DNA of 64,000 nt from Acidaminococcus fermentans (lineage in GTDB: Bacteria; Bacillota; Negativicutes; Acidaminococcales; Acidaminococcaceae), in contig NZ_VULN01000005.1 of the NCBI RefSeq assembly GCF_009696675.1, positions 1 through 64,000 of the forward strand, given 5' to 3'. Below, one piece after another: positions 23,129 through 33,092 of the stretch. The position numbers and the translations under genes are program-made. The notes below the pieces were generated by a model, which ran no database searches, was not told where the DNA came from, and was given only the letters and a program-made list of their open reading frames with translations. Numbering within the stretch: the stretch's first letter is position 1; the number at the start of each line of letters is the position of its first letter.

Positions 23129-26100
23129 GCTCCCTCCGTGCAGAAGTACCGGTACGGGCACCACTGGCACCCCTCTTTCCTGGCCGGGAACTGTTCCTCT
23201 TTGTCCCAGGTCAGCAGATTTTCCAGAAGGGTCTTCAGCTTTTCTTCTTCCCTAGCCCGGTCCTTCAGTTCCCAGCTGCTGCAGTCCTTCAGGAAATGGA
23301 GCCTGGCCCAGGCCACTTTCTGTCCCAGGTACAGGGTTTCCGCCGCCAGGGCGTAGATGGTCAGCTGCCGGGTGTACCCCTGCTTTTCTTCCCCGTCCGC
23401 CGGAGGATGGCCGGTTTTGTAGTCCACGATCCCCAGCTGTCCCTCCGGCAGGGTCACCAGCCGGTCGATGCTCCCCTGGAAGGTCACTTTCCCCGCTTCC
23501 AGGGGGAACAGTTCCAGTTCGAAATCCCGTTCCGCCTGGGCGGGCAGGCCGGCGATTTCCTGGAACAGGGGGCTGGCGCAGTATTTTTCCACCATTTTCC
23601 GCCCTTCCCGGAGGAACACCTGCTTTTCTTCCTCCGTCCGGTCCAGCAGGACCAGAGCTTCTTCCAGGGCCTCCTTTTCCGGTTCTTCCTGGAGCAGTTC
23701 CAGCACCCGGTGCACATAGGTCCCCAGGTCGATGGCGGAAATCCGGCTGGTGCCGATGCCCACCGTATCCGGGTCGATACCGGGCATGTGCTGGAAATAA
23801 TGGTAATAGAAGCTCCGGGGACAGTTGTCGTATTCCAGCAGGGCGCTGGCGGACAGTTCCAGGTTCCGGGGCACGGTCACCGGACGGATCCGGTCATAGA
23901 CTGCCGGATCCAGGACGAAGGTTTCCCCTTCCCCGGCCTGCTGGGTTTCCTCTGCCTCCAGGATTTCCGCCACATCCAGCATCTCCCAGTCCATCTGGTC
24001 CCCGTGAGGACCGCCAGGAGCGAACACCCGCTGGAGGGACTGACCCCATTTTTCCTTGTCCGGATCCGGAGCCTTGCTGTTTTCTTTGGTTTCGTCCACA
24101 TTCACCAGATACAGGTATTTTTCCGCCCGGGTCATGGCCACGTACAGCTGCCGGTGCTTTTCCGCCCGTTCCAGCCGGTGTTTTTCCCCTTTCAGCCGGG
24201 TGTATACGGACGTTTCCGCCAGGTTCCCGTCCCCCGGATCCACCCTGACCCCGAATCCCTGGCCGGGGAGGAACTGGATCCCCAGATGGTCCGAAGGATC
24301 CTTTTTGGACAGATCCGGCAGGAACACCGCCGGGAATTCCAGCCCCTTGGACTTGTGGATGGTCATGATCTTCACCGCCTCCGGATCTTCCTCCTGGTTG
24401 GCGGCGCTTTCCCGGGCGGACAGCTGGCGCATAAGATCCAGCCGGTCGAGGAAATCCCGGGCCGTGAACCCTTCTTCCATGGCCGCCTTCACCCCCAGGG
24501 CCCGGAGCTTCCGGAAGTTGGCCAGTTTTTCCCGCCCGCCCCGCTGGGCCAGCAGGGTGGGTTCCACGGCAAAGGCTTCCTGGAAGCCGTCCATCAGTTC
24601 CGGCAGGGACTGGAACAGGGCAGTCCGGTGCAGGGTCTCCAGCTTCCGGGACAGGGTCACGAAGGGTTCTTCCAGGCTCTGTTCCAGGCTTTCCCACAGG
24701 CTCAGTTCCGGCCAGGGCTTCAAAAGATCCGTCATCTGCCGGTCGCTGATCCCGCAGAAGGGGGACCGGAGGAACCCGGCCAGGGCCCAGTCCTTCCGGG
24801 TGTTCAGCAGGAAGGTGAGCAGGTTGATCCAGTCCACCACTTCCTGCCGGTCGTAGAACCCCTTCCCGTCACTGACCTGGGATTTGATCCCCAGGGCGGT
24901 GAGGGCTTCCTCATACTGCCGGGACAGATGGATGGCGGGCAGCAGGATGGCCATCTGGCCGTAGGGGAGCCCGGTATCCTCCCGGAGCTGCCGGATGGCC
25001 TGGGCCACATACCGGCCTTCCGCCTGCTGGCATTCCTCCAGGGTGCAGTCCCCCTTCTTCAGCACCGCAAAAACAGGATTCCGGGACGAGGGCTGATGGG
25101 GATGGAGGGGCTGGGCGGTCACATCGGACTGGCTGTCGGTGCCCAGAAGGTCGTCGAACAGGGTGTTGCAGGCCCCGATGATTTCCGGAGCCGACCGGAA
25201 GTTGTCATCCATGACAATGTTGTTCCCGCCGGTCTTTCCGATGGCGTCCCGGACCTGGCGGAACACGCTTACATCCGCCCCCCGGAACCGGTAGATGGAC
25301 TGCTTGGCGTCCCCCACCACAAACAGGTTCCGGCCCTGGAGGCTCTGGCTGCTGCCTCCGCTGAGGAGATACACCAGTTTCTTCTGTTCTTCGTTGGTGT
25401 CCTGGAATTCGTCCACCATCACATACTTGAACCGGCTCTTGTACCGGAGCAGTACATTGGGCCGTTTTTCCAGAAGGTCCACCGCCTTGGCGGACAGGTA
25501 CCCGAAACTGTACATTTCTTTGGCTTCCGCCGTATCCAGCAGGGTCTGGCGGAACCGGCCAAGGACGGTTTCCCAGTTCCGGGCCTGCTCCGCCCCCAGG
25601 GCATCCAGGGACAGCACCTGGAGCCGGTCCAGGGCGGCTTTGGCCTCCTTCACCAGGTCTTTCACCTTCCCGGCGGCGGAAACGGGCTTTAAGGCAGCGG
25701 CGGCCCTGTCATAGCACCCCTCAGCGATCCACTGGTGGATCTCTTCCCGCTGGCCGGCCAGGACTTCCAGCTTTTCCCGGCCTTTGGGGCCTGCCTGGTC
25801 CCGGGCTTCCAGCAGGGCATCCAGGGCCCCTTCTGCAGCGATTTTCCCCTCTTCTTCCCCTGCCAGGCTGGCTTCATAGGGGGCGGCCAGCCCTCCCGGC
25901 AGCGCCAGGATGGCCGGGAGATCATCGATGAGGGCGGTCAGGATCCCCGCCAGACGGTCCGCCGGGTACAGGTCCAACAGGGCCGCCACATCCCCGGCCT
26001 GCTGCTGGATTTCCTTCTGGATAAAGGCCTGGGCGGTTTCTTCCCGGAAGGCCCGGATCTGGTATTCTTCCCTGACGGCGAAATCAGGATCCAGGCCGGC

Positions 26101-26451
26101 TTCCACCGGATTCTCCCGGAGCACCTGGGAACAGAAGCTGTCGATGGTGGTAATGGGAGCCCGGTCCGCCAGCTGGAGCTGTTCCTGCCAGTAGGCCTTT
26201 TCTTCCGGATCCAGGGTCTCCGTCAGCCGTTCCAGGATCCCTTTCCGCACCCGTTCCTGCATTTCCCGGGCGGCTTTCCGGGTGAAGGTGATGGCCAGGA
26301 TTTCCTGGGCAGTGGCCTTCCGTTCCTGGAGGATCTTCAAAAACCGTTCCACCAGCACCCGGGTCTTCCCGGACCCGGCCCCGGCGGATACGGACACGTT
26401 CCGGTCCAGGGTGGAGATGGCTTCCTGCTGCTGTGGGGTAAAACTGGCCAT
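23113..26451 (-). CDS. addA: AddA helicase-nuclease subunit
   Basis: A 1112-residue UvrD/RecB-type helicase: Walker A SAGAGSGKTR at residues 22-31, motif II VDEFQDTNEEQ, motif III GDAKQSIYRFRGAD, motif V MTIHKSKGLEFPAV, motif VI YVAMTRAEKYLYL. A C-terminal PD-(D/E)XK nuclease has GSIDRL and GIVDYKTG. With AddB it resects double-strand ends for RecA loading. The last residues contain CQWCPYRYFC, and an earlier Cys lies in EYDNCPRSFYYHY; this spacing resembles the iron-sulfur staple usually described for AddB. The final codons and stop are encoded by heptad repeat. It is 4 bp from addB. Confidence 0.95.
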   Translation of the reverse strand: MASFTPQQQEAISTLDRNVSVSAGAGSGKTRVLVERFLKILQERKATAQEILAITFTRKAAREMQERVRKGILERLTETLDPEEKAYWQEQLQLADRAPITTIDSFCSQVLRENPVEAGLDPDFAVREEYQIRAFREETAQAFIQKEIQQQAGDVAALLDLYPADRLAGILTALIDDLPAILALPGGLAAPYEASLAGEEEGKIAAEGALDALLEARDQAGPKGREKLEVLAGQREEIHQWIAEGCYDRAAAALKPVSAAGKVKDLVKEAKAALDRLQVLSLDALGAEQARNWETVLGRFRQTLLDTAEAKEMYSFGYLSAKAVDLLEKRPNVLLRYKSRFKYVMVDEFQDTNEEQKKLVYLLSGGSSQSLQGRNLFVVGDAKQSIYRFRGADVSVFRQVRDAIGKTGGNNIVMDDNFRSAPEIIGACNTLFDDLLGTDSQSDVTAQPLHPHQPSSRNPVFAVLKKGDCTLEECQQAEGRYVAQAIRQLREDTGLPYGQMAILLPAIHLSRQYEEALTALGIKSQVSDGKGFYDRQEVVDWINLLTFLLNTRKDWALAGFLRSPFCGISDRQMTDLLKPWPELSLWESLEQSLEEPFVTLSRKLETLHRTALFQSLPELMDGFQEAFAVEPTLLAQRGGREKLANFRKLRALGVKAAMEEGFTARDFLDRLDLMRQLSARESAANQEEDPEAVKIMTIHKSKGLEFPAVFLPDLSKKDPSDHLGIQFLPGQGFGVRVDPGDGNLAETSVYTRLKGEKHRLERAEKHRQLYVAMTRAEKYLYLVNVDETKENSKAPDPDKEKWGQSLQRVFAPGGPHGDQMDWEMLDVAEILEAEETQQAGEGETFVLDPAVYDRIRPVTVPRNLELSASALLEYDNCPRSFYYHYFQHMPGIDPDTVGIGTSRISAIDLGTYVHRVLELLQEEPEKEALEEALVLLDRTEEEKQVFLREGRKMVEKYCASPLFQEIAGLPAQAERDFELELFPLEAGKVTFQGSIDRLVTLPEGQLGIVDYKTGHPPADGEEKQGYTRQLTIYALAAETLYLGQKVAWARLHFLKDCSSWELKDRAREEEKLKTLLENLLTWDKEEQFPARKEGCQWCPYRYFCTEGAADSH

Positions 26452-26455
26452 GGTA

Positions 26456-29400
26456 TCACTCCTCTTCCTTTTCGATCTCAGTTCTGTGGGGGTTCTCCCC
26501 GATCCGGCACAGGTCCCGGGCCGGGCACCAGGCCGGGCATTTTCCTGCAGGCCGGGCAGGGAAACGGCCCTTTCTCATATCCCCCACCGCCTGGTCCACC
26601 GCCTTTTGGGCGGCTTCCAGAGCCTGTTTCATTTCCGGGGGACGGGCTTTGGCCATCCAGGGGAAGGCGGTCTTTGCAGCCTTGTCCCAGGCCCCACCCT
26701 TCCGGTCCCCGCTGCGCAGGTGCACATAGCCGGCCCCCAGGATCTGCTCTTTGGGCACTTTTCCCAGAGTTTCCAGGGCTTCCAGGTACAGGGGCAGCTG
26801 CACCGCCTTTCCCTGGAGGATGTCCTGGCCGGAAGGGGGTGTGCCGGTTTTGTAATCCAGCAGGGTCCAGTTCTTTCCATTGGTATCGATCCGGTCGATC
26901 TGGCCGGAGAAATACACCTTTTCCCCGTCGATGGTTTTCACCAGATCCGGCCAGGGGCTGTGCTCCCGTCCAAAGCTCCATTCCACCCGGCCGGGCTTCA
27001 GGCCCAGCAGGTCGGCGGCTTCATATTCCATTTCCTTCCGGAGCCAGGCCTTCAGCCATTTCCCGTACCGGTCCCGGAGATGATCCAGAAGAGGACTGTC
27101 AGGGATCTTCCCTTCCAGGCAGAGCTTGTGGAACATGTCCCGGTAAACCCCATCCAGTTCCTGTTCCAGGGCTTTTCGGTCCAGTCCGGCCAGGCCCTTT
27201 CCCAGATGTTTCCCCAGAAAAGCCGCCAGGGTCCGGTGGATCAGGTCCCCCACCACATCCGGCGCAGGGAAGGCACCCTGTTCCTCCCAGGGTTCCAGCT
27301 TCCACACCTGGCTCACCAGGGCGGCAAAAGGACACTGGAGATATCCCTCCAGGCTGGAAGCGGACAGATGGAGGGGCCGCTTCACCACCCCGGGCACCGT
27401 ACCGTTCCAGGGGCTGTCCGTCTCTTCCCACCGGCGCTGTTCCGTCCGGGACCGTTCCAAAAAGTCCTGTCCGGCTGCTTCCAGCAGGAAGGCCTTCTCC
27501 CGGGGGGCCAGATGGGGCTGTTCCCCCAGGAAATCCGCCAGTTGGGCCGCACTGGCACACCGGTCCGGGGTGTTTTCATAGACCGTCACCGGCAGGGCCT
27601 CTGTCCCGAAGAAATGGTCCAGTTCAGTGATGTAGGGACTGGGGCCCCCTTCCTCATCCCGGTACCAGCTGAGGTGGAGTTCCCGGCCGGCCAGGGCCAC
27701 GGCGGACCCGAAAAAGTACCGGTCTGTATCCAGGGCCCGGGCGGTCAGGCTCAGTTCCAGGCCCAGGGCATTCAGTTCTCCCCGTTCCTGGTCGCTGTAG
27801 AGCCAGCTTTCCCGTTTCACCGCCGGGAACAGCCCTTCCCGGACACCCAGGATGTACACATAGGGAAAGGATACTCCCTGGATCTCCCCGGCTTCCAGCA
27901 CCGGCACCCCCTGAGGTTCCCCGGGGGTCAGGGGCAGTTTGCCCTGGTCCAGGGAATCCTTCCAGAATTTCTGCACCAGGTCCAGACTGATTTCTTCATC
28001 TGCTTTTCCCAGTTGTTCCCAGGTCTTCACCAGGCTGTCCAAAGTCTTCCGGACGAAATCCTCCGTTTTGGCCAGCACCTTCACCTGGGCCAGGTCTACC
28101 TTCCCCTCCTGGTGGAGTTTTCCCCAGGCCAGGGCCAGCTGCCATCCATCCAGTTTTTCTGTAAGGGTGTCCCGCCATTCTTTCGGGGTATGGGAGGTCT
28201 GGAGGAAGTCCGTCAAGGTCCAGAAATCCGTATCTACCAGTTCCTTCCGCTGGATATGGGACAGGAGGCTGCCGGCGGTGGGAAAATATTCCTGGGTGTA
28301 CAGCAGGTCCAGTTTTTCCCGGTCCGTCCGGTACAGCACTTCCATCAGAGGACACCGGAACAGGGCCTGCCATTGGGCCAGGTCCCACTTTTCTTTGGCC
28401 GCTGCCAGCAGCTTGGTGAAGAAATCCGTGAGAGGCTGGCTTTTCAGGTCCGCCGCCTGGGGCAGCCGGCAAGGGATCCCGTATTCAGCAAAGGACCGGA
28501 CCAGCCCCTGGTAATCCGCCAGTTTCCGGACCAGCACCAGGATTTCCTCCGGCTTCACTCCCTGCTGGAGCCGTTCTTTAATGGACGTAAGGGCCAGACG
28601 GATTTCCTGTTCCTGGCTCACCCCTTCCCCCAGGTGGATGTGGGGCGCCCCGGTATCCGTCCGGGCTCCCGGCTTCCAGTCCCGGGTCAGGGCAGTCAGG
28701 TCTTCCGGCTTTTCTGTCACCGGTTCTTCCTGGACCGGAAGGAATCCGTCCCCCAGCAAATCCCCGTAGATTTTTTCCGTCACCTGGCTCAGTTCCGGCC
28801 GTTTGGGATCATAAAACAGGCCCACTTCCACTTCGCAGCAGTGTCCCAGGGCCCGGAGCAGCCGGAGCTGGACCGGGGTGAACTGGTAGAATTCGCTGAA
28901 GAAGCATTTTTCCCAGGGCACGGTGCCTCCCTGTTCCAGTACTTCCGCCGCCCGGGCGTATTCCTGGGACAGGTCTTCCAGGCGCCGCTCCCGGACTTTG
29001 CTGCTGTACACCAGATACAGCTTGGCCAGGTCCATGTCTTTGTTCCGGAGCGCTCCCTCCCGGTTCCAGTTCAGCAGCACCTGCTGATAAGTGGCCGGGT
29101 CCAGATCATCCCGGGAAAATTCGTCGAACAGGGTCAGCAGGCTGTCCCGGAACCCGTCCTTCCCCACCAGGGAGGAAAAGTAGGACAGCTGCCCCTTGAG
29201 ATAGTCCAGGGTGTCTTCCAGGATCTTTTTCTGGGCAGGCCGGGTGATCCGGGTGAATTCCGTTTCCGCCCGGTTCCACCGGAGGATTTCCCGGGGCAGG
29301 GCATCCAGGATGGCAGCCCGGACCGCCCCGGTTTCCCGGACCTTCTGGAAGAAGTACCGGTTGGGCACCAGAAACAGGACCGCCCCGTAAGGCAGCTCCC

Positions 29401-29467
29401 GGGCCGCGGCTATGAACCGGTCCCCCATGGATTCCCCCAGCTGGAGGCAGTGAAGGATGTTGGACAT
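26456..29467 (-). CDS. addB: AddB nuclease subunit
   Basis: A 1003-residue inactive-helicase/nuclease subunit. The N-terminal region lacks a GKT/S Walker A motif (LGESMGDRF in its place), as in RexB-like forms. The C-terminal PD-(D/E)XK nuclease shows GQIDRIDTNGKNWTLLDYKT. A Cys in EGYLQCPFAALV and the cluster KCPAWCPARDLC near the C-terminus are candidate iron-sulfur ligands, though the first gap is three residues rather than the usual two. It acts with AddA in end resection and forms an addB-addA operon. Confidence 0.93.
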   Translation of the reverse strand: MSNILHCLQLGESMGDRFIAAARELPYGAVLFLVPNRYFFQKVRETGAVRAAILDALPREILRWNRAETEFTRITRPAQKKILEDTLDYLKGQLSYFSSLVGKDGFRDSLLTLFDEFSRDDLDPATYQQVLLNWNREGALRNKDMDLAKLYLVYSSKVRERRLEDLSQEYARAAEVLEQGGTVPWEKCFFSEFYQFTPVQLRLLRALGHCCEVEVGLFYDPKRPELSQVTEKIYGDLLGDGFLPVQEEPVTEKPEDLTALTRDWKPGARTDTGAPHIHLGEGVSQEQEIRLALTSIKERLQQGVKPEEILVLVRKLADYQGLVRSFAEYGIPCRLPQAADLKSQPLTDFFTKLLAAAKEKWDLAQWQALFRCPLMEVLYRTDREKLDLLYTQEYFPTAGSLLSHIQRKELVDTDFWTLTDFLQTSHTPKEWRDTLTEKLDGWQLALAWGKLHQEGKVDLAQVKVLAKTEDFVRKTLDSLVKTWEQLGKADEEISLDLVQKFWKDSLDQGKLPLTPGEPQGVPVLEAGEIQGVSFPYVYILGVREGLFPAVKRESWLYSDQERGELNALGLELSLTARALDTDRYFFGSAVALAGRELHLSWYRDEEGGPSPYITELDHFFGTEALPVTVYENTPDRCASAAQLADFLGEQPHLAPREKAFLLEAAGQDFLERSRTEQRRWEETDSPWNGTVPGVVKRPLHLSASSLEGYLQCPFAALVSQVWKLEPWEEQGAFPAPDVVGDLIHRTLAAFLGKHLGKGLAGLDRKALEQELDGVYRDMFHKLCLEGKIPDSPLLDHLRDRYGKWLKAWLRKEMEYEAADLLGLKPGRVEWSFGREHSPWPDLVKTIDGEKVYFSGQIDRIDTNGKNWTLLDYKTGTPPSGQDILQGKAVQLPLYLEALETLGKVPKEQILGAGYVHLRSGDRKGGAWDKAAKTAFPWMAKARPPEMKQALEAAQKAVDQAVGDMRKGRFPARPAGKCPAWCPARDLCRIGENPHRTEIEKEEE

Positions 29468-29484
29468 GATTGGCTCCTTTCGGT

Positions 29485-29518
29485 AAAAGGGGCTGTTGCA
29501 AAAGCAACAGCCTCCTTT
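29485..29518. terminator. CTGTTGC-type hairpin directly upstream of addB
   Basis: GGCTGTTGC (29491-29499) and GCAACAGCC (29504-29512) with loop AAAA and flanking A and T runs. It lies between the 346-residue gene and addB and ends about 20 bp before the addB ATG, next to its ribosome site. It may terminate the upstream gene or attenuate addB. Confidence 0.75.
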
Positions 29519-29584
29519 TCAGGTCTCGGGCCACTGGATAGAACCTGTCCTTTGACCAGGTTCTTTTTATTGTGTATCACTGTG

Positions 29585-29700
29585 TATAACCGTAGGGGGC
29601 GCAGGCCCGGCGCCCCGCAAAATGCGCAGATCATCGATGATTTGGCGGGCTGCCCGGCGTGCAGCCCCTACGGTACCGATTTACACGTTCAAAAATATGG
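29585..29700. repeat. Short diverged copy of repeat A
   Basis: CGTAGGGGGCGCAGGCCCGG and the GGCTGCCCGGCGTGCAGCCC segment match the GTAGGGGC and CAGCCCCTAC ends of the composite repeat, with most inner modules absent. No gene is seen in this gap. Confidence 0.55.
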
Positions 29701-29716
29701 GGTTCATGAGGCTGGT

Positions 29717-30757
29717 TCACCTTGGAAACGTCAGTGCGAAGATCCGGATCTCCACCAGCCGGGTCTGGGCATTCCGGACGAAGGCCAGGATCCCCAGGGT
29801 GTTCCCGTCGATGGGAGCCAGTTTGGCGCAGTTCAGGTTGTCTCCCAGCACCTTGGAACTGTTCAGGGTCCCCAGGTACTGTCCCTCCCGGGTCCAGAAC
29901 TTCAGGGTGAACCCGTCGATGACCACCAGATAATGGTCCAGCACCGCCATATCGATCAGGTTGTAGATGGAATCCTTATCCGTCTGGATGGGACTGCCAA
30001 AGCTCCGGAGAGCCTTGCCCCTGCTGTTGAAAGCTTCCACCATATTCAGGCCGTTGGGCTTGATCCGTCCGCCCCCGAAAATGGTTCCGTCTTTCGTGAT
30101 CCGCACCTGGGTCAGGCCTCCTGCAAAAGGTTTGGCCCGGTTGTGGAGGAAGGCGGGCTTGTTCTTTTCAAAGGCTCCGTCATGGTACTCCGCCAGGGTG
30201 AAATTGTCGTTGCCGTACAGATAGGCCTGTTCCCCACTGGGCAGGAAGGCCACCCGGGTAGCGGTGGTGTTCCCCTTCAGGCTGATGATGTCGTTCCCGT
30301 CCCGGAGGGTATGGAGTCCCTTCTTCACATACACAATGTCCCCGTTTTCGGCAATATTCACGCTCAGGACCATTTTATCCGGGATGGTGTAGGTGCCCTT
30401 TTTCCCGAAGCTCCGGAGAGGAAACAGGCTCCCCTCTTTCCGTTCATAGGCCTGGACTGCCGTGCTGTCCCCGTCCTGGCTCCGGAGGGCCAGATAGAAC
30501 CGGTCGTCCCGGATCACGAAGCTGAGGATCTTGTCCACATCGTAGCTGGTGATTTCCGGGGTATTGAACCGCTGGAGCTGGAGCCCCATTTTTCCCAGTT
30601 CCACCTGGCGCACCGGCTGGGGTTTCAAATGGACGATGCGCATCTCGATGTCCGTCCGGTAATTGTACCCCACCACCCCCAGGATCACCAAAAGGGTCAG
30701 TACCAGAAAGGGCAGTTTGGACCGGATCCAGGACCGTTTCTTCTTTTCCTCCGTCAT
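29717..30757 (-). CDS. Membrane-anchored beta-propeller-like protein, unknown function
   Basis: About 346 residues. A short basic cytoplasmic tail, MTEEKKKRSWIRSK, is followed by one transmembrane helix (PFLVLTLLVILGVVGYNY). An extracytoplasmic domain of repeated beta strands follows, with segments such as DRFYLALRSQDGDSTAVQAY and GTIFGGGRIKPNGLNMVEAF that look like propeller blades. Start is uncertain: ATG at 30757 is 12 bp from GGAGG, and a TTG two codons upstream has better spacing. No family recognised. Confidence 0.6.
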   Translation of the reverse strand: MTEEKKKRSWIRSKLPFLVLTLLVILGVVGYNYRTDIEMRIVHLKPQPVRQVELGKMGLQLQRFNTPEITSYDVDKILSFVIRDDRFYLALRSQDGDSTAVQAYERKEGSLFPLRSFGKKGTYTIPDKMVLSVNIAENGDIVYVKKGLHTLRDGNDIISLKGNTTATRVAFLPSGEQAYLYGNDNFTLAEYHDGAFEKNKPAFLHNRAKPFAGGLTQVRITKDGTIFGGGRIKPNGLNMVEAFNSRGKALRSFGSPIQTDKDSIYNLIDMAVLDHYLVVIDGFTLKFWTREGQYLGTLNSSKVLGDNLNCAKLAPIDGNTLGILAFVRNAQTRLVEIRIFALTFPR

Positions 30758-30805
30758 GGACAAAAAAAGCCTCCTTTGTTTCATTCCTATCAGTATACCA
30801 TGGGG

Positions 30806-30823
30806 CTGTTGCGTGGGCAACAG
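30806..30823. other. CTGTTGC-type hairpin without T-run
   Basis: CTGTTGC (30806-30812) and GCAACAG (30817-30823) with a four-base loop, upstream of the 346-residue gene. It has the same core as the window's terminators but lacks a downstream T-run, so it may be a degraded terminator. Confidence 0.5.
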
Positions 30824-30837
30824 GAAGGGAGTGACGA

Positions 30838-31500
30838 GGTATGTGTCAACAAGTTCTCGGTGAACCCTTCATCACAGTATAGTTATTCGTTCATGGGGCC
30901 GAAAGCGCAGAGTGAAGAGCACAGAACCGTAGGAGCCGCCCAGAAGGCAAAAAGCTTCTATACTCTTCCATCCGCGAAAGCGCTCCGCCGGGAGGGCAGA
31001 CCCGTTCGTCCCTGGCGGGAGGCTCACAGCCTATCGCCTTGCCCTTTCGGTCAAAGGCTGCGGCTACGGACCAGGAAACCGGACTCTATCGCCCGCGTGC
31101 TCCACCCCAGGAGCGACAACACCCGATGTTGTCCCGCCGACTCCTCCTGGGCCTGCCCTCCCGGCTCCCGAATAATCGATGTATACTCGTACAAAGTACC
31201 AGCAAGGCCGGAGGCCAAGTCCGCCCTGCAGGGGCGGGGGACCGGGCTTGCCCGGTGGTGGGGGCATGAGGTCCTGAAAGGACCGAATACCTTGGCGAGG
31301 GAACGGACTCAGCGGTTGGAAATGCAGCAATGGAAACTGTAGACCCAGAGGCCTTGCTCCTACCCGTACACTCCATTGTTGTCTGCCGGACCTGCAAAAT
31401 ATCGGCTGTCGCCGATGCCCCCACCACCGTGCTCCGCACGGTCCCCCGCCCCTCCCTGGGCGGACATTGTGTCCGTTCCCATCACCAGTTTAGTGCTGCG
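30838..31500. mobile_element. MITE-like repeat element C, copy 1
   Basis: Opens with GGTATGTGTCAACAAGTTCTC and contains a 101-bp core (31193-31293) that is identical to 42092-42192. A second conserved part, 31379-31498, matches 42274-42395. The GGGCGGGGGACC...GGTGGTGGGGGCAT segment at about 31222-31266 is inverted at 31413-31455, making a large hairpin. No convincing gene lies in it; open frames here are not conserved between copies. Confidence 0.65.
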
Positions 31501-31591
31501 GCCAAGTGTCCCATGGAACTGCTGCTGGGTCTGTAATTGGCAATGCTGCATTGATGAGTACCTGCATAGGGTGCCAGGGCAACTCCTTCCT

Positions 31592-31618
31592 GTCAATGGT
31601 CAACAGTCAGCGGCCGTT
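31592..31618. repeat. GTCAATG/GTCAGCG heptads at the DASS gene 3' flank
   Basis: Units GTCAATG (31592), GTCAACA (31599), GTCAGCG (31606) and GCCGTTG (31613), 17 bp beyond the transporter stop codon. Confidence 0.7.
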
Positions 31619-31634
31619 GACGATGGCTTGCCGT

Positions 31635-33008
31635 CTATCCGGCCATCCATCCCATCACCGCTGCACACAAGATCCGCACCGCACACACGGGCAGCCCTCT
31701 TTGGAACAGGGTGGCCGTATCCAGGCCGGCGCCGCAGGGAATGGCCCGGATGCCGGTGGGCAGCAGAAAAGCTCCGTTGAACCCCATCACCGCCGCCATC
31801 CAGTAGGGCAGCAGGGGCAGGCCGGCACTCTGGGTGTAGGTGATCACCAGGGGCACCGTCAGGGCCGAAGAGATGGTGATGCTGGACACTTCGGACAGAA
31901 AGGCCCCCAAAAGGACGATTCCCGCCACCAAAGGCAGCCCCGGCGCCGGAGCCATTCCCCCCACCCACCGGGCCAGCCGGCCGTTGGCTCCTGAGGCTTC
32001 CAGCAGATTCCCCATGGCCAGGCCTCCGGCGAAGAGGATCAGTACGCCCCAGATCATGTGCTGCTGGGCATAGTTCCAGGTAAGCAGGGGCTTTCCGTCC
32101 TTTCCATTGATAAAGAACAACAGGAACCCCAGGCTCCCGTACAGATAGGCCGGCTGGAGCCCGGGCAGCACAGGGGCATACAAAGGCCGGAGAAAGGACC
32201 CTGCCAGGGCCAGGCCGAACAGTCCCAGGCAGATCTTTTCATCCCGGCTCATGGCCCCCATCCGCCGGCATTCCGCCAGGAAGTATTCCCGGGTACCCTG
32301 GAGCCGGCTCACCGGGTCCTTCTGGAGCAGCTGGACCCCCAGGGTGGCCGCGGTGGCTGTTCCCAGATAGGGCAGGAAGACTCCGAACCACCGGGTGAAC
32401 AGGAATTCCTCTCCAGTGGCCTGCTGGTAAAGGGCAGCGGCAATTACGTCCATGGCGCCTCCCACCGGAGTCCCCACCCCTCCCACCACGGAACCGAACA
32501 CAATGGCGCAGAGGATGGGCCCCGTTGCCGGGTCGCTGCCCCGGTACCCGGCAGCCTTCAGCATGGCCAGGGCCGTGGGGGTGAACACGGCTACCACCAC
32601 CGCATTGGGCAGCACGATAGAAAACAGGGTGGCCGCCAGGAACCATACGGTGATCTGGCTTTTCATGGAAGGGCCGATAAAGGCCAGGCACCGGAGGGCG
32701 ATCCGGTGGTCCAGGCCGATTTTTTCCCAGGGGAGGGTCAGCAGGGTGGCGGCAAACAGCAGGACGATGCTGCTGGAAGCGTACTGGGCCAGCAGATGGT
32801 CCATGGGCGCCAGGCTTAGAAAGGCATTGGCCACCACCGGCACCAGGGCCGTCACCGTCAGCCCCACTGGCCGGGTGATCCACCAGAAGATCATCCACAG
32901 GGACACTCCCAGAGCCCAGGCCCCGCCGGCCCCAAAGGTCCCTGCCAAAACCCACCGGCAGAGCAAAAGCAGCCCGGGCCCCAGCCCCAGGCAGATCCGT
33001 TTCTTCAT
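31635..33008 (-). CDS. DASS/SLC13-type anion (dicarboxylate) symporter
   Basis: A 457-residue membrane protein with about 11-13 hydrophobic helices. Two inverted-repeat-like halves occur: AATLLTLPWEKIGLDHRIAL with LPNAVVVAVFTPTALAML, and later GAFLSEVSSITISSALTVPL. The substrate loops resemble the family's Ser-Asn-Thr motifs but are diverged (PNA and SSI), so the substrate may differ from succinate or citrate. Start at 33008 follows GGGGAAGGG. It is divergent from ttcA with an 84-bp gap. A much longer frame over this gene and the opposite-strand ttcA is an artefact. Confidence 0.75.
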   Translation of the reverse strand: MKKRICLGLGPGLLLLCRWVLAGTFGAGGAWALGVSLWMIFWWITRPVGLTVTALVPVVANAFLSLAPMDHLLAQYASSSIVLLFAATLLTLPWEKIGLDHRIALRCLAFIGPSMKSQITVWFLAATLFSIVLPNAVVVAVFTPTALAMLKAAGYRGSDPATGPILCAIVFGSVVGGVGTPVGGAMDVIAAALYQQATGEEFLFTRWFGVFLPYLGTATAATLGVQLLQKDPVSRLQGTREYFLAECRRMGAMSRDEKICLGLFGLALAGSFLRPLYAPVLPGLQPAYLYGSLGFLLFFINGKDGKPLLTWNYAQQHMIWGVLILFAGGLAMGNLLEASGANGRLARWVGGMAPAPGLPLVAGIVLLGAFLSEVSSITISSALTVPLVITYTQSAGLPLLPYWMAAVMGFNGAFLLPTGIRAIPCGAGLDTATLFQRGLPVCAVRILCAAVMGWMAG

Positions 33009-33027
33009 GACCCTTCCCCCCTTTTGG

Positions 33028-33056
33028 TTGATAGGTTCATTATAGCATGGTAAAAT
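33028..33056 (+). promoter_or_regulatory. Promoter of the rhodanese-ttcA gene
   Basis: TTGATA (33028-33033), 17-bp spacer, TAAAAT (33051-33056), 36 bp before the ATG at 33093. Confidence 0.6.
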
Positions 33057-33092
33057 GGAAAATATTCTACTATAAAGGAAGCTTTTGCATCT

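Noticed and set aside
26282-31342. A 1686-codon plus-strand open frame opposite addA and addB
   Set aside because: It is a shadow of GC-rich, codon-biased genes. Its product is Pro/Gly/His/Gln-rich without domains, while the opposite strand encodes full-length AddA and AddB with all motifs.
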